A DNA stretch of 35,774 nt from Bacteroidota bacterium (GTDB taxonomy: Bacteria; Bacteroidota; Bacteroidia; Chitinophagales; Chitinophagaceae): the NCBI GenBank assembly GCA_018267925.1, contig JAFDXO010000179.1, positions 1-35,774 of the forward strand. The letters run 5' to 3'. The translations under genes were made by a program, and so were the position numbers. Position 1 is the first letter of the stretch. Every line of letters starts with the position of its first letter. Shown here in pieces: positions 1 through 7,830 of the stretch. The notes beneath the pieces are model-generated. The model was not told where the DNA came from. It saw nothing but the letters and a program-made list of their open reading frames with translations, and did not search any database.

Positions 1-75
1 AGCATAGCTCAACCGGTTCAGAGCATCCCGACCTATAAGTCGGGAGGGTCCGCGGTTCGAACCCGTGTGCTTCCA
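1..75 (+). tRNA. tRNA, 5' end cut by window; isotype unclear (atypical anticodon arm)
   Basis: The D arm (GCTC/GAGC), T arm with TTCGAAC loop and the 3' acceptor strand TGCTTCC with discriminator A75 are all visible. The matching 5' strand would be GGAAGCA, of which only AGCA is inside the window. The anticodon arm is odd: TCCCGAC pairs fully with GTCGGGA, giving a 7-bp stem around the 6-base loop CTATAA, where 5 bp and 7 bases are usual. TAT (Ile) can be read in the loop, but then position 33 is C, not U. No CCA is encoded; CTT follows the discriminator. It could be a divergent tRNA, a decayed copy, or carry assembly errors. Confidence 0.7.
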
Positions 76-82
76 CTTCATA

Positions 83-115
83 AATCCTCAACAGCTTTTT
101 GTTGAGGATTTTTTT
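83..115 (+). terminator. Rho-independent terminator after the tRNA
   Basis: AATCCTCAAC (83-92) pairs perfectly with GTTGAGGATT (101-110) around an 8-base loop, followed by a T run to 115. It lies 8 bases past the tRNA. An in-frame TTG inside this hairpin (99) is therefore not a credible start for the next gene. Confidence 0.9.
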
Positions 116-182
116 ATTTCATGGCCATCAAAAAAATGATTTTCTTTTCGCTTCCCAATTTGCCTCCTATCTTCGACACCTC

Positions 183-1514
183 GTGAAAGTAGCTGCTACC
201 CATAGAAATATTCTGGCACTTGCCTTACCCATTTCGTTTGCCTTGCTTATTCCTCAGCTCTCTTTCTTGGCAAATACAATTTTTTTAGGGCGTTACGGCG
301 AACGTGAATTAGCAGTAAACGGTGTGGCTGGTGTGTTTTATCTGACAATTTCAATGATTGGATACGGTTTAAGCAGCGGTATTCAAATTCAATTAGCTCG
401 TCGTGCCGGCGAAGGTGATCAAGAAGGATTGACAAAAAGCTTGGCAAATGGGATCAGTCTTTCTTTATTAGGCTCACTTACTTTAATGCTTTTGTCACTA
501 TGGTTAGCTCCATTAATATTTGGTTTTAGCCTTTCTGATGCTAACAATGCACAGATGAGCATCAACTACCTTTTTATTCGTGTATGGGGCTTACCGTTCT
601 TGCTTCTTACTCAGCAAATAAATGCCTTTTTCATTGCTACCAATCGTTCTCGTTTTCTTATTTATGGCTCTTTGTCCGGCACGCTGACTAATATATTGTT
701 CGACTACCTGTTGATTTTCGGGCAATTTGATTTTCCCCGTTTGGGAATTAATGGAGCTGCTATCGCTTCTATTTTAGGAGAGTTATCATATTGCTTCGTA
801 ATGTTTTCACTTTTTTTTGGACATCATTTTCAGCACCAATATCCATTACGCCGCTTTTTAAGTTTTGATTTATCCTTGTCAAAACGATCTTTACGAATTG
901 CCTCTCCATTGATTGTTCAATATCTTTTTAGCATTGGCGGTTGGCAAGTATTTTTCATTTTTGTGGAACATCTCGGAACTCGCCAATTGGCTGCTTCTCA
1001 AATTTTGCGAAGTATTTTTGGTGTTATAGGTATTGGCACTTGGGCTATGGCTGCCACATGCAATACTATGGTGAGCAACATAATCGGTCAAGGGCGGCAA
1101 GAGGAAGTGCTGTCGTTGATTCGGAAAGTCGCCAAACTGAGTTTGATTTATACTTTAGTTGTCTCTACCATTTTATTTGTCTTTGCGGATCAGTTTCTTT
1201 TGCTTTACCGCGATGATCCCATGTTGGTGCATTACGCAAAACCAAGTATGGTGGTGATCATTATTGCTACTTTGATTATGGCTATTTCCACCGTTGTATT
1301 TAATGGTGTTGTGGGAACAGGAAATACGCTTGTCAATTTATCTATCGAAATCACCTCAGTAGTTGTTTATTTAGTTTATTGCTACTTAGTCATTCAGCGT
1401 TTACAATTGTCTTTAGCATGGGCTTGGGGCTCCGAATTTGCATATTGGAGCATCTTGTTGATACTGGCTATTTTATATTTAAGATCAGGAAAGTGGAAAG
1501 GGAAAATTATTTGA
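183..1514 (+). CDS. MATE family multidrug/Na+ antiporter
   Basis: A polytopic inner-membrane protein of 444 residues from the GTG at 183, about the usual size for MATE transporters (NorM/DinF type), which export drugs or metabolites in exchange for Na+ or H+. The reading frame opens further upstream at TTG 99, but that lies in the tRNA terminator. From GTG 183 the protein begins MKVAATHRNILALALPISF, matching the normal MATE N-terminus just before helix 1. Twelve or so hydrophobic segments are present, with the internal two-fold pattern seen as similar motifs near the start and the middle. The substrate cannot be told from sequence. Its 3' end overlaps the convergent ytxJ-like gene by 8 bases. 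A 21-codon frame (121-186) overlaps its start. Confidence 0.88.
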   Translation: MKVAATHRNILALALPISFALLIPQLSFLANTIFLGRYGERELAVNGVAGVFYLTISMIGYGLSSGIQIQLARRAGEGDQEGLTKSLANGISLSLLGSLTLMLLSLWLAPLIFGFSLSDANNAQMSINYLFIRVWGLPFLLLTQQINAFFIATNRSRFLIYGSLSGTLTNILFDYLLIFGQFDFPRLGINGAAIASILGELSYCFVMFSLFFGHHFQHQYPLRRFLSFDLSLSKRSLRIASPLIVQYLFSIGGWQVFFIFVEHLGTRQLAASQILRSIFGVIGIGTWAMAATCNTMVSNIIGQGRQEEVLSLIRKVAKLSLIYTLVVSTILFVFADQFLLLYRDDPMLVHYAKPSMVVIIIATLIMAISTVVFNGVVGTGNTLVNLSIEITSVVVYLVYCYLVIQRLQLSLAWAWGSEFAYWSILLILAILYLRSGKWKGKII

Positions 1515-1845
1515 CTAAGCTTGCCTGTTCAGCAATTTCATCCATCTCTATCCCGTTGTGGCTTTCATCATAAATACAGTCACCGTTTCGAATCAATAAA
1601 ACTTGTGGTGATTGATGCACTACCCGAAACTGTTCTGCAATTTTGTTTGAAATGGATCTGTATTTCAGCAAATCAAGTAAGTAAAAATGTACTCCTGCCG
1701 GTGCTATTTCACGTTCTAATCGAGCCTTAGCCATAGATGATATATTGCATCGTATGCTGTGTTTGAAAATAACTACCGGCTCTTTTTTACTTTTTTCAAC
1801 AATTAAATCCAATTGTGCCTCATCGGTTAATAGTTCCCAATTCAT
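1507..1845 (-). CDS. ytxJ: YtxJ-like bacillithiol-system redox protein (monothiol bacilliredoxin)
   Basis: A 112-residue thioredoxin-fold protein. The segment around residues 27-36 has the family signature H-S-x-R-C-x-I-S-S, with the single active cysteine C33. YtxJ/BrxC proteins are thought to remove bacillithiol from oxidised protein thiols in the cytoplasm, so this gene suggests the host makes bacillithiol, as many Bacteroidota do. It is a single-gene unit, convergent with the MATE gene (8-base overlap) and divergent from fabD. A TAATTTTG box ends four bases before the ATG. Naming is by recognition of the motif and length. Confidence 0.85.
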   Translation of the reverse strand: MNWELLTDEAQLDLIVEKSKKEPVVIFKHSIRCNISSMAKARLEREIAPAGVHFYLLDLLKYRSISNKIAEQFRVVHQSPQVLLIRNGDCIYDESHNGIEMDEIAEQASLVK

Positions 1846-1849
1846 GGAG

Positions 1850-1857
1850 CAAAATTA
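1850..1857 (-). promoter_or_regulatory. -7 box (TAATTTTG) for the ytxJ-like gene
   Basis: Minus-strand TAATTTTG matches the Bacteroidota -7 consensus TAnnTTTG exactly. Only CTCC separates it from the ATG, so transcription would start at or next to the start codon. No well-spaced -33 TTG was found. Confidence 0.5.
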
Positions 1858-1997
1858 CAAAGGAAAAAAGTCTCCGATCACAATTAAGGCAGGTGCTAAA
1901 TTTTATTTTGTTTCTCATAGATAAAAGCTAATGAGACAAGGCTAATTTTTGTGCTTTCTAAGGAATAGGTTTATTTAGCGGACAAATCGCAAGTTGT

Positions 1998-2879
1998 ATG
2001 AAGCATGCCTATATATTCCCGGGTCAGGGAGCGCAGTTTTCAGGAATGGGAAAAAGTCTTTACGAAACGAATAGTGCCGCAAAAGAATATTTTGAACAAG
2101 CTAATGAGGTTCTGGGATTCAGAATTAGCGATATAATGTTTACCGGAACAGATGAAGAATTGAAACAAACAAAAGTTACTCAACCGGCTATCTTTCTACA
2201 TTCTACCATTTTGTTTCTCACAACACCCAATTTGAAACCGGATATGGTTGCAGGTCATTCATTGGGCGAGTTTAGTGCCTTAGTAGCTAATCGGGTACTC
2301 CCTTTTAAAGAGGGCTTAAAATTAGTGTCAAAACGTGCTTTGGCTATGCAACGAGCTTGTGAAGCCAATCCATCAACTATGGCTGCTGTACTTGGCTTAG
2401 AAGATGCTGTGATTGAACATGTCTTAAGCGAGATAAATGAAGAAGTAGTTGTACCTGCGAACTATAATAGTCCCGGACAATTAGTAATCAGCGGAAGCAT
2501 TCAGGGAATTAACATTGCTTGTGAAAAATTGAAAGCAGCCGGAGCCAAGCGTGCTTTAGTATTACCAGTGGGCGGTGCCTTTCATTCCCCGCTTATGACT
2601 CCAGCAAAAGAAGAATTACAGGATGCTATTATGAACACCCATTTCAATAATCCTACTTGTCCGGTATATCAAAACGTAGATGCACATCCCTACATTGATC
2701 CTGCCATGATCAAGCAAAATTTGATTAACCAATTGACTGCTCCTGTGCGTTGGACACAAACTGTTCAAAAAATGGTAGCAAATGGAGCCACTCAATTTAC
2801 GGAAGTCGGACCCGGCGCAGTGTTGCAAGGATTAGTGAAAAAAATTGCTAAAGAAGTACCAACAGATGGCATAAACTAA
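1998..2879 (+). CDS. fabD: Malonyl-CoA:ACP transacylase
   Basis: Transfers malonyl from CoA to acyl carrier protein, giving the extender unit for fatty acid synthesis in the cytoplasm. The 293-residue length is typical. Visible motifs are the N-terminal F-P-G-Q-G-A-Q segment (about residues 7-13) and the nucleophile elbow G-H-S-L-G-E with S88. A later conserved histidine lies in the G-G-A-F-H-S segment near residue 198. The C-terminal E-V-G-P-G segment is also present. It stands alone, without the usual fabH/fabG neighbours. The ATG at 1998 has no clear Shine-Dalgarno sequence. Confidence 0.96.
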   Translation: MKHAYIFPGQGAQFSGMGKSLYETNSAAKEYFEQANEVLGFRISDIMFTGTDEELKQTKVTQPAIFLHSTILFLTTPNLKPDMVAGHSLGEFSALVANRVLPFKEGLKLVSKRALAMQRACEANPSTMAAVLGLEDAVIEHVLSEINEEVVVPANYNSPGQLVISGSIQGINIACEKLKAAGAKRALVLPVGGAFHSPLMTPAKEELQDAIMNTHFNNPTCPVYQNVDAHPYIDPAMIKQNLINQLTAPVRWTQTVQKMVANGATQFTEVGPGAVLQGLVKKIAKEVPTDGIN

Positions 2880-2926
2880 CGGTAAGATTATTGATATCTT
2901 CCGTTCTGAGTTTTCTTTTAAAAGGT

Positions 2927-3063
2927 AGTGCTGCTATAAGGATGGTTAGCTAAGGTCTAACGTATAGTCGTACACTTTAAAACCGACAACTATGAGAAAG
3001 CAGCAACTCTATTAGTCAGAAGTCATCATAACATGTAACGGCTGATACAAGTTGCTTAACTTG
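2927..3063 (+). other. Candidate structured leader RNA upstream of paaZ
   Basis: The 214-base gap between fabD and paaZ holds nested complementary segments. AGTGCTGCT (2927-2935) can pair with AGCAGCAACT (2999-3008), enclosing the hairpins GTTAG/CTAAC (2945-2961) and GTCG/CGAC (2967-2987), a three-way-junction shape. Alternatively GCAACT (3003-3008) can pair with AGTTGC (3050-3055), with TCAG/CTGA inside. That excludes both the first fold and the hairpin CAAGTT-GCTT-AACTTG (3048-3063). I recognise no known riboswitch class. Such pairings can arise by chance. Confidence 0.3.
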
Positions 3064-3093
3064 CATTTTAAAATTAAAAAATACAAATCAATA

Positions 3094-5142
3094 ATGGCTA
3101 TAAAACACCTCAAAAACTATGCAAAAGGAAAATGGGTAGCGTCTAAATCTAAAGGTGAAGCTTTACACAATGCAGTTACCGGAGAAGCCATTTATACGGC
3201 AAGTAGCGATGGGTTAGATTTCGGAGAAATGATGGACTATGCTCGACGAATTGGAGGACCGGCATTGCGAAAACTTACTTTTCATGAACGAGGCAGAATG
3301 CTTAAAGCACTTGCCATGTACCTGTTAGAACGTAAAGAAAACTACTATAAAATTAGTGCCTATACGGGAGCAACACGGATTGATAGCTGGGTAGATATTG
3401 AAGGTGGTATCGGAAATTTATTTGCAAATGCAAGCTTGCGTCGGCAGTTTCCTAACGAGCGTTTTTTTGTAGATGGCGAAGCTGCAAAATTATCAAAGCA
3501 CGGCACTTTTATCGGACATCACATCATGGTGCCACGAGAAGGCGTAGCTATTCATATCAATGCTTTTAATTTTCCGGTTTGGGGAATGTTGGAAAAAATT
3601 GCGGTTAATCTATTAGCTGGCGTTCCTGCAATTGTGAAACCTGCAACCCTTACTTCTTTCCTTACTGAAGCCGTATTTGAAGACATCATTGAATCAAAAA
3701 TTTTGCCTGAAGGTTCGTTGCAATTGATTTGTGGCTCGGCTCGTGGCATCTTAGACACCGTGGAAACGCAAGACATAGTAACTTTTACAGGTTCTGCCGA
3801 AACGGGAAAAAAACTGAAAGCTCATCCTCGTATCTTGTCTGAAGCGGTTCCATTTAATATGGAAGCAGATTCACTAAACTGTTGTGTATTGGGTCCGGAT
3901 GTCTTACCAAACATGCCGGAATTTGATCTTTTCATCAAAGAAGTGGTGCGGGAAATGACAACAAAAGCTGGTCAAAAATGTACTGCTATCCGCCGTATTA
4001 TGGTGCCTTCTGACCGCATAGAAGAAGTGCATTTAGCCTTAGGAAAACGGCTAAAAGGAACAGCAATAGGAGACCCAGCATCCGAAGGGGTGCGTATGGG
4101 ACCATTAGCCGGTATAACACAAAGAAATGAAGTGCGCGAAAAAGTACAACAATTTGCTAAGTCCCAAGAAATTATCATTGGCGATTTGAATCATTTTGAA
4201 GTGATTGGAGCCGATAAAGAAAAAGGAGCTTTTTTGCCTCCCATCGTTTTCTTGAATGATGACCCCTTCCATAAATTAGATTGCCATAATGTAGAAGCCT
4301 TTGGCCCAGTTGCCACCATCATGCCTTACAAAAATTTAGAAGAAGCTATGGAATTGGCCCGTATGGGGCGCGGTTCTTTGGTTGGCTCTATCGTTACTCA
4401 GGACGACACAATAGCTCGCGATTTTGTATTGGGAACGGCATCCATGCACGGACGTATTCTTGTATTGAATGCGGATTGTGCCAAAGAAAGTACCGGTCAT
4501 GGTTCTCCTATGCCTATGCTAGTACACGGCGGACCCGGCAGAGCAGGTGGCGGCGAAGAAATGGGCGGGGTGCGTGGTGTCATGCACTATTTGCAACGAA
4601 CAGCTATTCAAGGCTCGCCGACTACCATAACCAAAATAACCAACGTTTTTCAACAAGGTGCTGCTCAACATGAACTTGAAGTGCACCCTTTTCGCAAGCA
4701 TTTTGAAGACTTGCAAATTGGGGATACTCTTATCACTGCAAAGCACACCGTAACAGAAACTGACATCACCAACTTTGCCAATGTAAGCGGCGATAATTTT
4801 TATGCCCACATGGATGCTACATCTTTATCAGGAACCATTTTTGAAGGACGAGTAGCTCACGGATATTTCATTTTGTCTAAAGCAGCAGGCTTATTCGTAG
4901 ATGCAAAAAAAGGGCCTGTTTTACTTAACTATGGAATTGATGAATGTCGTTTTACAAAACCGGTTTATCCCGGAATGACAATAGGCGTAAAATTGACCGT
5001 GAAAGAGAAAGTAGATCAAGAAAAACGTTCAGAAGAAGATATTCCCAAAGGCATTGTGAAATGGTTAGTTGATGTGTATGATCAAACCGGCGAAACGGTT
5101 GCTATTGCTACAATTTTAACAATGGTTAAAAAGAGACTTTAA
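3094..5142 (+). CDS. paaZ: Bifunctional aldehyde dehydrogenase / MaoC-type enoyl-CoA hydratase, PaaZ-like
   Basis: PaaZ opens the oxepin-CoA ring and oxidises the resulting semialdehyde in aerobic phenylacetate breakdown. The 682-residue length from ATG 3094 matches the family; an in-frame TTG at 3052 adds 14 residues that do not look conserved and lies in a possible leader hairpin. The N-terminal two-thirds is an aldehyde dehydrogenase domain with the catalytic cysteine C296 in G-Q-K-C-T-A. The C-terminal part (about 540-682) is a MaoC hot-dog domain with the catalytic pair D567 and H572, five residues apart as in the E. coli enzyme. No other paa gene is in the window, so the pathway genes must lie elsewhere or the enzyme serves another CoA-linked ring opening. 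Confidence 0.9.
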   Translation: MAIKHLKNYAKGKWVASKSKGEALHNAVTGEAIYTASSDGLDFGEMMDYARRIGGPALRKLTFHERGRMLKALAMYLLERKENYYKISAYTGATRIDSWVDIEGGIGNLFANASLRRQFPNERFFVDGEAAKLSKHGTFIGHHIMVPREGVAIHINAFNFPVWGMLEKIAVNLLAGVPAIVKPATLTSFLTEAVFEDIIESKILPEGSLQLICGSARGILDTVETQDIVTFTGSAETGKKLKAHPRILSEAVPFNMEADSLNCCVLGPDVLPNMPEFDLFIKEVVREMTTKAGQKCTAIRRIMVPSDRIEEVHLALGKRLKGTAIGDPASEGVRMGPLAGITQRNEVREKVQQFAKSQEIIIGDLNHFEVIGADKEKGAFLPPIVFLNDDPFHKLDCHNVEAFGPVATIMPYKNLEEAMELARMGRGSLVGSIVTQDDTIARDFVLGTASMHGRILVLNADCAKESTGHGSPMPMLVHGGPGRAGGGEEMGGVRGVMHYLQRTAIQGSPTTITKITNVFQQGAAQHELEVHPFRKHFEDLQIGDTLITAKHTVTETDITNFANVSGDNFYAHMDATSLSGTIFEGRVAHGYFILSKAAGLFVDAKKGPVLLNYGIDECRFTKPVYPGMTIGVKLTVKEKVDQEKRSEEDIPKGIVKWLVDVYDQTGETVAIATILTMVKKRL

Positions 5143-5151
5143 AAACATACA

Positions 5152-5225
5152 CTCTTTATTGTTCATTTCTATACTGAAAAAAAATCAAAAACACCATTGA
5201 CTTTATGAATGATCAAAATAAAGAG
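5152..5225. repeat. Long inverted repeat between paaZ and metK
   Basis: CTCTTTATT (5152-5160) pairs perfectly with AATAAAGAG (5217-5225). The next seven bases inward, GTTCATT and AATGATC, pair with one mismatch after a two-base bulge. The loop is about 40 bases. No T run follows on the plus strand, so it is not a classical terminator. It may stabilise or trim the paaZ 3' end. Confidence 0.5.
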
Positions 5226-5263
5226 CAATAAAAAACAGGTAAGAATTCTTGCTATTTCTTTAT

Positions 5264-5271
5264 TAATTTCG
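5264..5271 (+). promoter_or_regulatory. Possible -7 box for metK (TAATTTCG)
   Basis: TAATTTCG differs at one base from TAnnTTTG and lies 39 bases before the metK ATG. The same octamer precedes tsaE. No well-placed -33 TTG is visible, so this is tentative. Confidence 0.3.
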
Positions 5272-5310
5272 CACACAATTTTTTTCACCGCATAAACTGA
5301 AGCAAAAAAA

Positions 5311-6564
5311 ATGCCTTACTTATTCACTTCAGAATCTGTTTCTGAGGGTCATCCAGATAAAGTTGCCGATCAAATTTCAGATGCTCTTGTTGATAATTTC
5401 TTAGCCTGGGATGCAAACGCCAAAATCGCTTGCGAAACCTTAGTAACCACAGGTCAAGTAGTGTTGGCCGGCGAAGTAAAATGCAATACCTATATAGATG
5501 TACAATCTATCGCTCGCGAAGTAATCGGAAAGATTGGTTACACACGTAGCGAATATATGTTTGAAGCTCATTCTTGTGGTGTTTTATCTGCTATTCATGA
5601 GCAATCGCCTGACATCAATCAAGGTGTAGATAAAAAGAAAAAAGAAGATCAGGGTGCAGGCGATCAGGGAATGATGTTTGGATATGCAACCAACGAAACG
5701 GCTAATTACATGCCGCTTGCATTGGATTTAGCACACACTTTATTGCGTGAACTTTCTGCTATTCGTCGCGAAGGAAAACAAATGAAATACCTTCGCCCCG
5801 ATGCTAAAAGCCAAGTGACGCTAGAGTATGATGATGATAACAAGCCAGTGCGAATTGATACAATTGTGATTTCAACACAGCATGATGATTTTGCTGATGA
5901 GAAAAAAATGCAAGAACAAATCAAGAAAGACGTTATCAATATTTTGATTCCTCGTGTCATCAAAAAAGTTCCTCAAAACAAACGTCTTTTCAACGATAAA
6001 ATTCAATACCACATCAACCCTACCGGAAAGTTTGTCATCGGTGGACCACACGGCGATACAGGGCTTACGGGTAGAAAAATTATAGTAGATACCTATGGCG
6101 GAAAAGGTGCGCATGGCGGCGGCGCTTTTTCAGGAAAAGACCCATCCAAAGTAGATCGTTCGGCTGCTTATGCTACTCGGCATATTGCTAAAAACTTAGT
6201 GGCAGCAGGTGTGTGTAATGAAGTGCTGGTACAAGTTTCCTATGCTATTGGTGTAGCTAAACCAATGGGAATTTATATAAACACCTATGGCACAGCAAAT
6301 GTTGAAATGACCGATGGAGAAATTGCCAAAATTGTGGAAAGCATTTTTGATATGCGCCCTTATTTTATAGAGCAAAGACTAAAATTACGCCAACCCATGT
6401 ATAGCGAATGTGCTGCCTATGGCCACATGGGGCGCGAACCCGAAATGGTCAATAAAACATTCAAATCTGCAGATGGTAAGACAAAAAATATAAAAGTTGA
6501 ACTCTTTACTTGGGAAAAATTAGACTACGTAAGTAAGGTAAAAAAAGCTTTTAAAATCAAATAA
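5311..6564 (+). CDS. metK: S-adenosylmethionine synthetase
   Basis: Makes S-adenosylmethionine from methionine and ATP. The 417-residue length is normal for the bacterial form. Motifs seen are E-G-H-P-D-K near residues 13-18 (ATP binding), the flexible-loop segment [11 protein letters not shown] near residue 117, and the glycine-rich G-G-G-A-F-S-G-K-D segment near residue 271, which contacts phosphates. It is probably transcribed alone: a hairpin-rich gap lies before it and a terminator follows 27 bases after its stop. Confidence 0.97.
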   Translation: MPYLFTSESVSEGHPDKVADQISDALVDNFLAWDANAKIACETLVTTGQVVLAGEVKCNTYIDVQSIAREVIGKIGYTRSEYMFEAHSCGVLSAIHEQSPDINQGVDKKKKEDQGAGDQGMMFGYATNETANYMPLALDLAHTLLRELSAIRREGKQMKYLRPDAKSQVTLEYDDDNKPVRIDTIVISTQHDDFADEKKMQEQIKKDVINILIPRVIKKVPQNKRLFNDKIQYHINPTGKFVIGGPHGDTGLTGRKIIVDTYGGKGAHGGGAFSGKDPSKVDRSAAYATRHIAKNLVAAGVCNEVLVQVSYAIGVAKPMGIYINTYGTANVEMTDGEIAKIVESIFDMRPYFIEQRLKLRQPMYSECAAYGHMGREPEMVNKTFKSADGKTKNIKVELFTWEKLDYVSKVKKAFKIK

Positions 6565-6590
6565 ACACATCGTAAATATCACTCTATATC

Positions 6591-6635
6591 GTTAGCTATT
6601 TTAGTAAACACTCTAAAAAAGCTAACGTTTTTTTT
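6591..6635 (+). terminator. Rho-independent terminator of metK
   Basis: GTTAGCT (6591-6597) pairs with AGCTAAC (6620-6626); inside, TTTTAG (6599-6604) pairs with CTAAAA (6613-6618). A run of eight T follows to 6635. Confidence 0.9.
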
Positions 6636-6931
6636 ATGGATTAGTTTTAGAAAAAGAAGATTTAAAATTATCGTAAAAAAAGTACCTTTAAACAAACCTG
6701 TACGAAAACCCTATTCCATATAGTGAAACTTAAAGGTAAAAAAGCCGACTTATAAGCCTCCAAACACTTATTTGATTTGGGACTAAAAAAGAGGCGATAT
6801 GCATAAAAACGAATCTAAAACAAATTGCTAAATTTAACCTTACTAATAAATATATTAAATTTTGCAAATTTTTATTTATGAGTGCAAAAAATTAACGTTA
6901 TTTATTTTATTGATATATAAAATTTGAAATA
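6636..6931. other. AT-rich spacer with no gene
   Basis: This gap carries no convincing reading frame. It holds a perfect 9-base inverted repeat, TACCTTTAA (6683-6691) and TTAAAGGTA (6730-6738). Read on the minus strand, that repeat is followed by a run of T, so it could be an orphan terminator. The last 100 bases are extremely AT-rich: the 60-base stretch from 6901 has about 7 G or C. The promoter of the next gene is probably here, but no exact TAnnTTTG box was found. Confidence 0.6.
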
Positions 6932-7639
6932 ATGAAAGCAAAAATAAAATCCATAATAAAAAGATTCATCCTAACGATGCAAGGTAGAATGTCTCATCTG
7001 AAAATAGGTATAAAATGTAACTATAAGTGGTATGGCAATACATACGGTGGTTTTTATGTTTTTCCAAATATATTAAACAATAAATCAATTGTTTACTCCT
7101 TTGGGATTGGCGAAGATATGTCATTCGATAACGCAATGATAAAGAATCATAATTGTCAAATATTCTGCTTTGACCCAACTCCAAAATCAATTAATTGGTT
7201 TAAAAGTCAAGAAAAAAATGAAAATATTCATTTCTATGAATATGGAATCAGTAATACGAATGAATTTATGGATTTTTATTTACCTCTAAATTCTGATCAT
7301 GTTTCCGGAAGTGTAGTTTCTCAAAAAAATGTTGATGTCAATAAGAAGGTAATTGTAGAAATGAAGTCATTGAAGACTATTATGCAAGAACTTGGACATA
7401 CACACATAGACGTTTTGAAAATAGATATTGAAGGATCCGAATATGATGTAATTGATAATATATTAAACGAAGAATTATCAGTAACTCAGATATTAATTGA
7501 ATTTCATGACCGTTTTTTTACAAATGGAACTTTAAAAACTAAAGCAACAATAGAAAAATTAAGGGATAGTGGTTATGAGATATTTGCAATATCAAATTCG
7601 TTAGAGGAAATATCGTTTATTAAAAAAAATGCTCTTTAG
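6932..7639 (+). CDS. FkbM family SAM-dependent methyltransferase
   Basis: A 235-residue protein with a Rossmann-type methyltransferase core. S-F-G-I-G-E-D at about 56-62 is the SAM-binding glycine motif, F-D-P-T-P near 80-84 is the acidic end of the second strand, and L-K-I-D-I-E-G-S-E-Y at 162-171 is the FkbM family signature. FkbM enzymes O-methylate sugars or small metabolites; the acceptor here is unknown. The first 50 residues are basic and probably form an extra N-terminal segment. No glycosyltransferase or polysaccharide genes are nearby, and both the gene and its 5' flank are more AT-rich than the neighbours, which suggests a single transferred gene. Stop codon is TAG. Confidence 0.82.
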   Translation: MKAKIKSIIKRFILTMQGRMSHLKIGIKCNYKWYGNTYGGFYVFPNILNNKSIVYSFGIGEDMSFDNAMIKNHNCQIFCFDPTPKSINWFKSQEKNENIHFYEYGISNTNEFMDFYLPLNSDHVSGSVVSQKNVDVNKKVIVEMKSLKTIMQELGHTHIDVLKIDIEGSEYDVIDNILNEELSVTQILIEFHDRFFTNGTLKTKATIEKLRDSGYEIFAISNSLEEISFIKKNAL

Positions 7640-7676
7640 CAGCAAAGCTATATTCTTTGGGGCTAATTCATGTTGG

Positions 7677-7720
7677 TAAAAAATAGCAGGAAACGACTTT
7701 GATTGAGTATTTTCCTGCTA
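7677..7720 (-). terminator. Terminator hairpin, minus strand
   Basis: TAGCAGGAAA (7684-7693) and TTTCCTGCTA (7711-7720) are a perfect 10-base inverted repeat with a 17-base loop. Read on the minus strand, the hairpin is followed by six T. It would catch readthrough from the crotonase gene and could also end the FkbM transcript. Confidence 0.7.
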
Positions 7721-7761
7721 TGGCTAGAAATGTAAAATGATACAGCCCCCTCATTATTGGC

Positions 7762-7818
7762 AAAAATCAAACCGTTTTTAGAAACGAGCATTTTAAATAA
7801 AAAGTTTGATTTTTTTTC
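7762..7818. terminator. Bidirectional terminator between FkbM and crotonase genes
   Basis: AAAAATCAAAC (7762-7772) pairs with GTTTGATTTTT (7804-7814). The loop holds a second hairpin, CGTTT/AAACG (7773-7786). A T run follows on the plus strand, and T-rich sequence ends the stem on the minus strand. It lies 13 bases past the crotonase stop. Confidence 0.8.
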
Positions 7819-7830
7819 CTTATTCCGGTT

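Noticed and set aside
1..75. tRNA as an amber suppressor (CTA in the loop) explaining the TAG at 34703
   Set aside because: The CTA is not preceded by U33, and the FkbM, cytochrome c, 26400 receiver and Rv1355c-like genes all end in TAG at sensible lengths, so suppression would extend them.
99..182. TTG 99 as the start of the MATE gene
   Set aside because: It lies within the terminator hairpin of the tRNA and adds 28 residues before a normal MATE N-terminus.
6683..6738. TACCTTTAA/TTAAAGGTA repeat as insertion-sequence ends
   Set aside because: It is only 9 bases with a 38-base gap, there is no transposase nearby, and no target duplication was seen.
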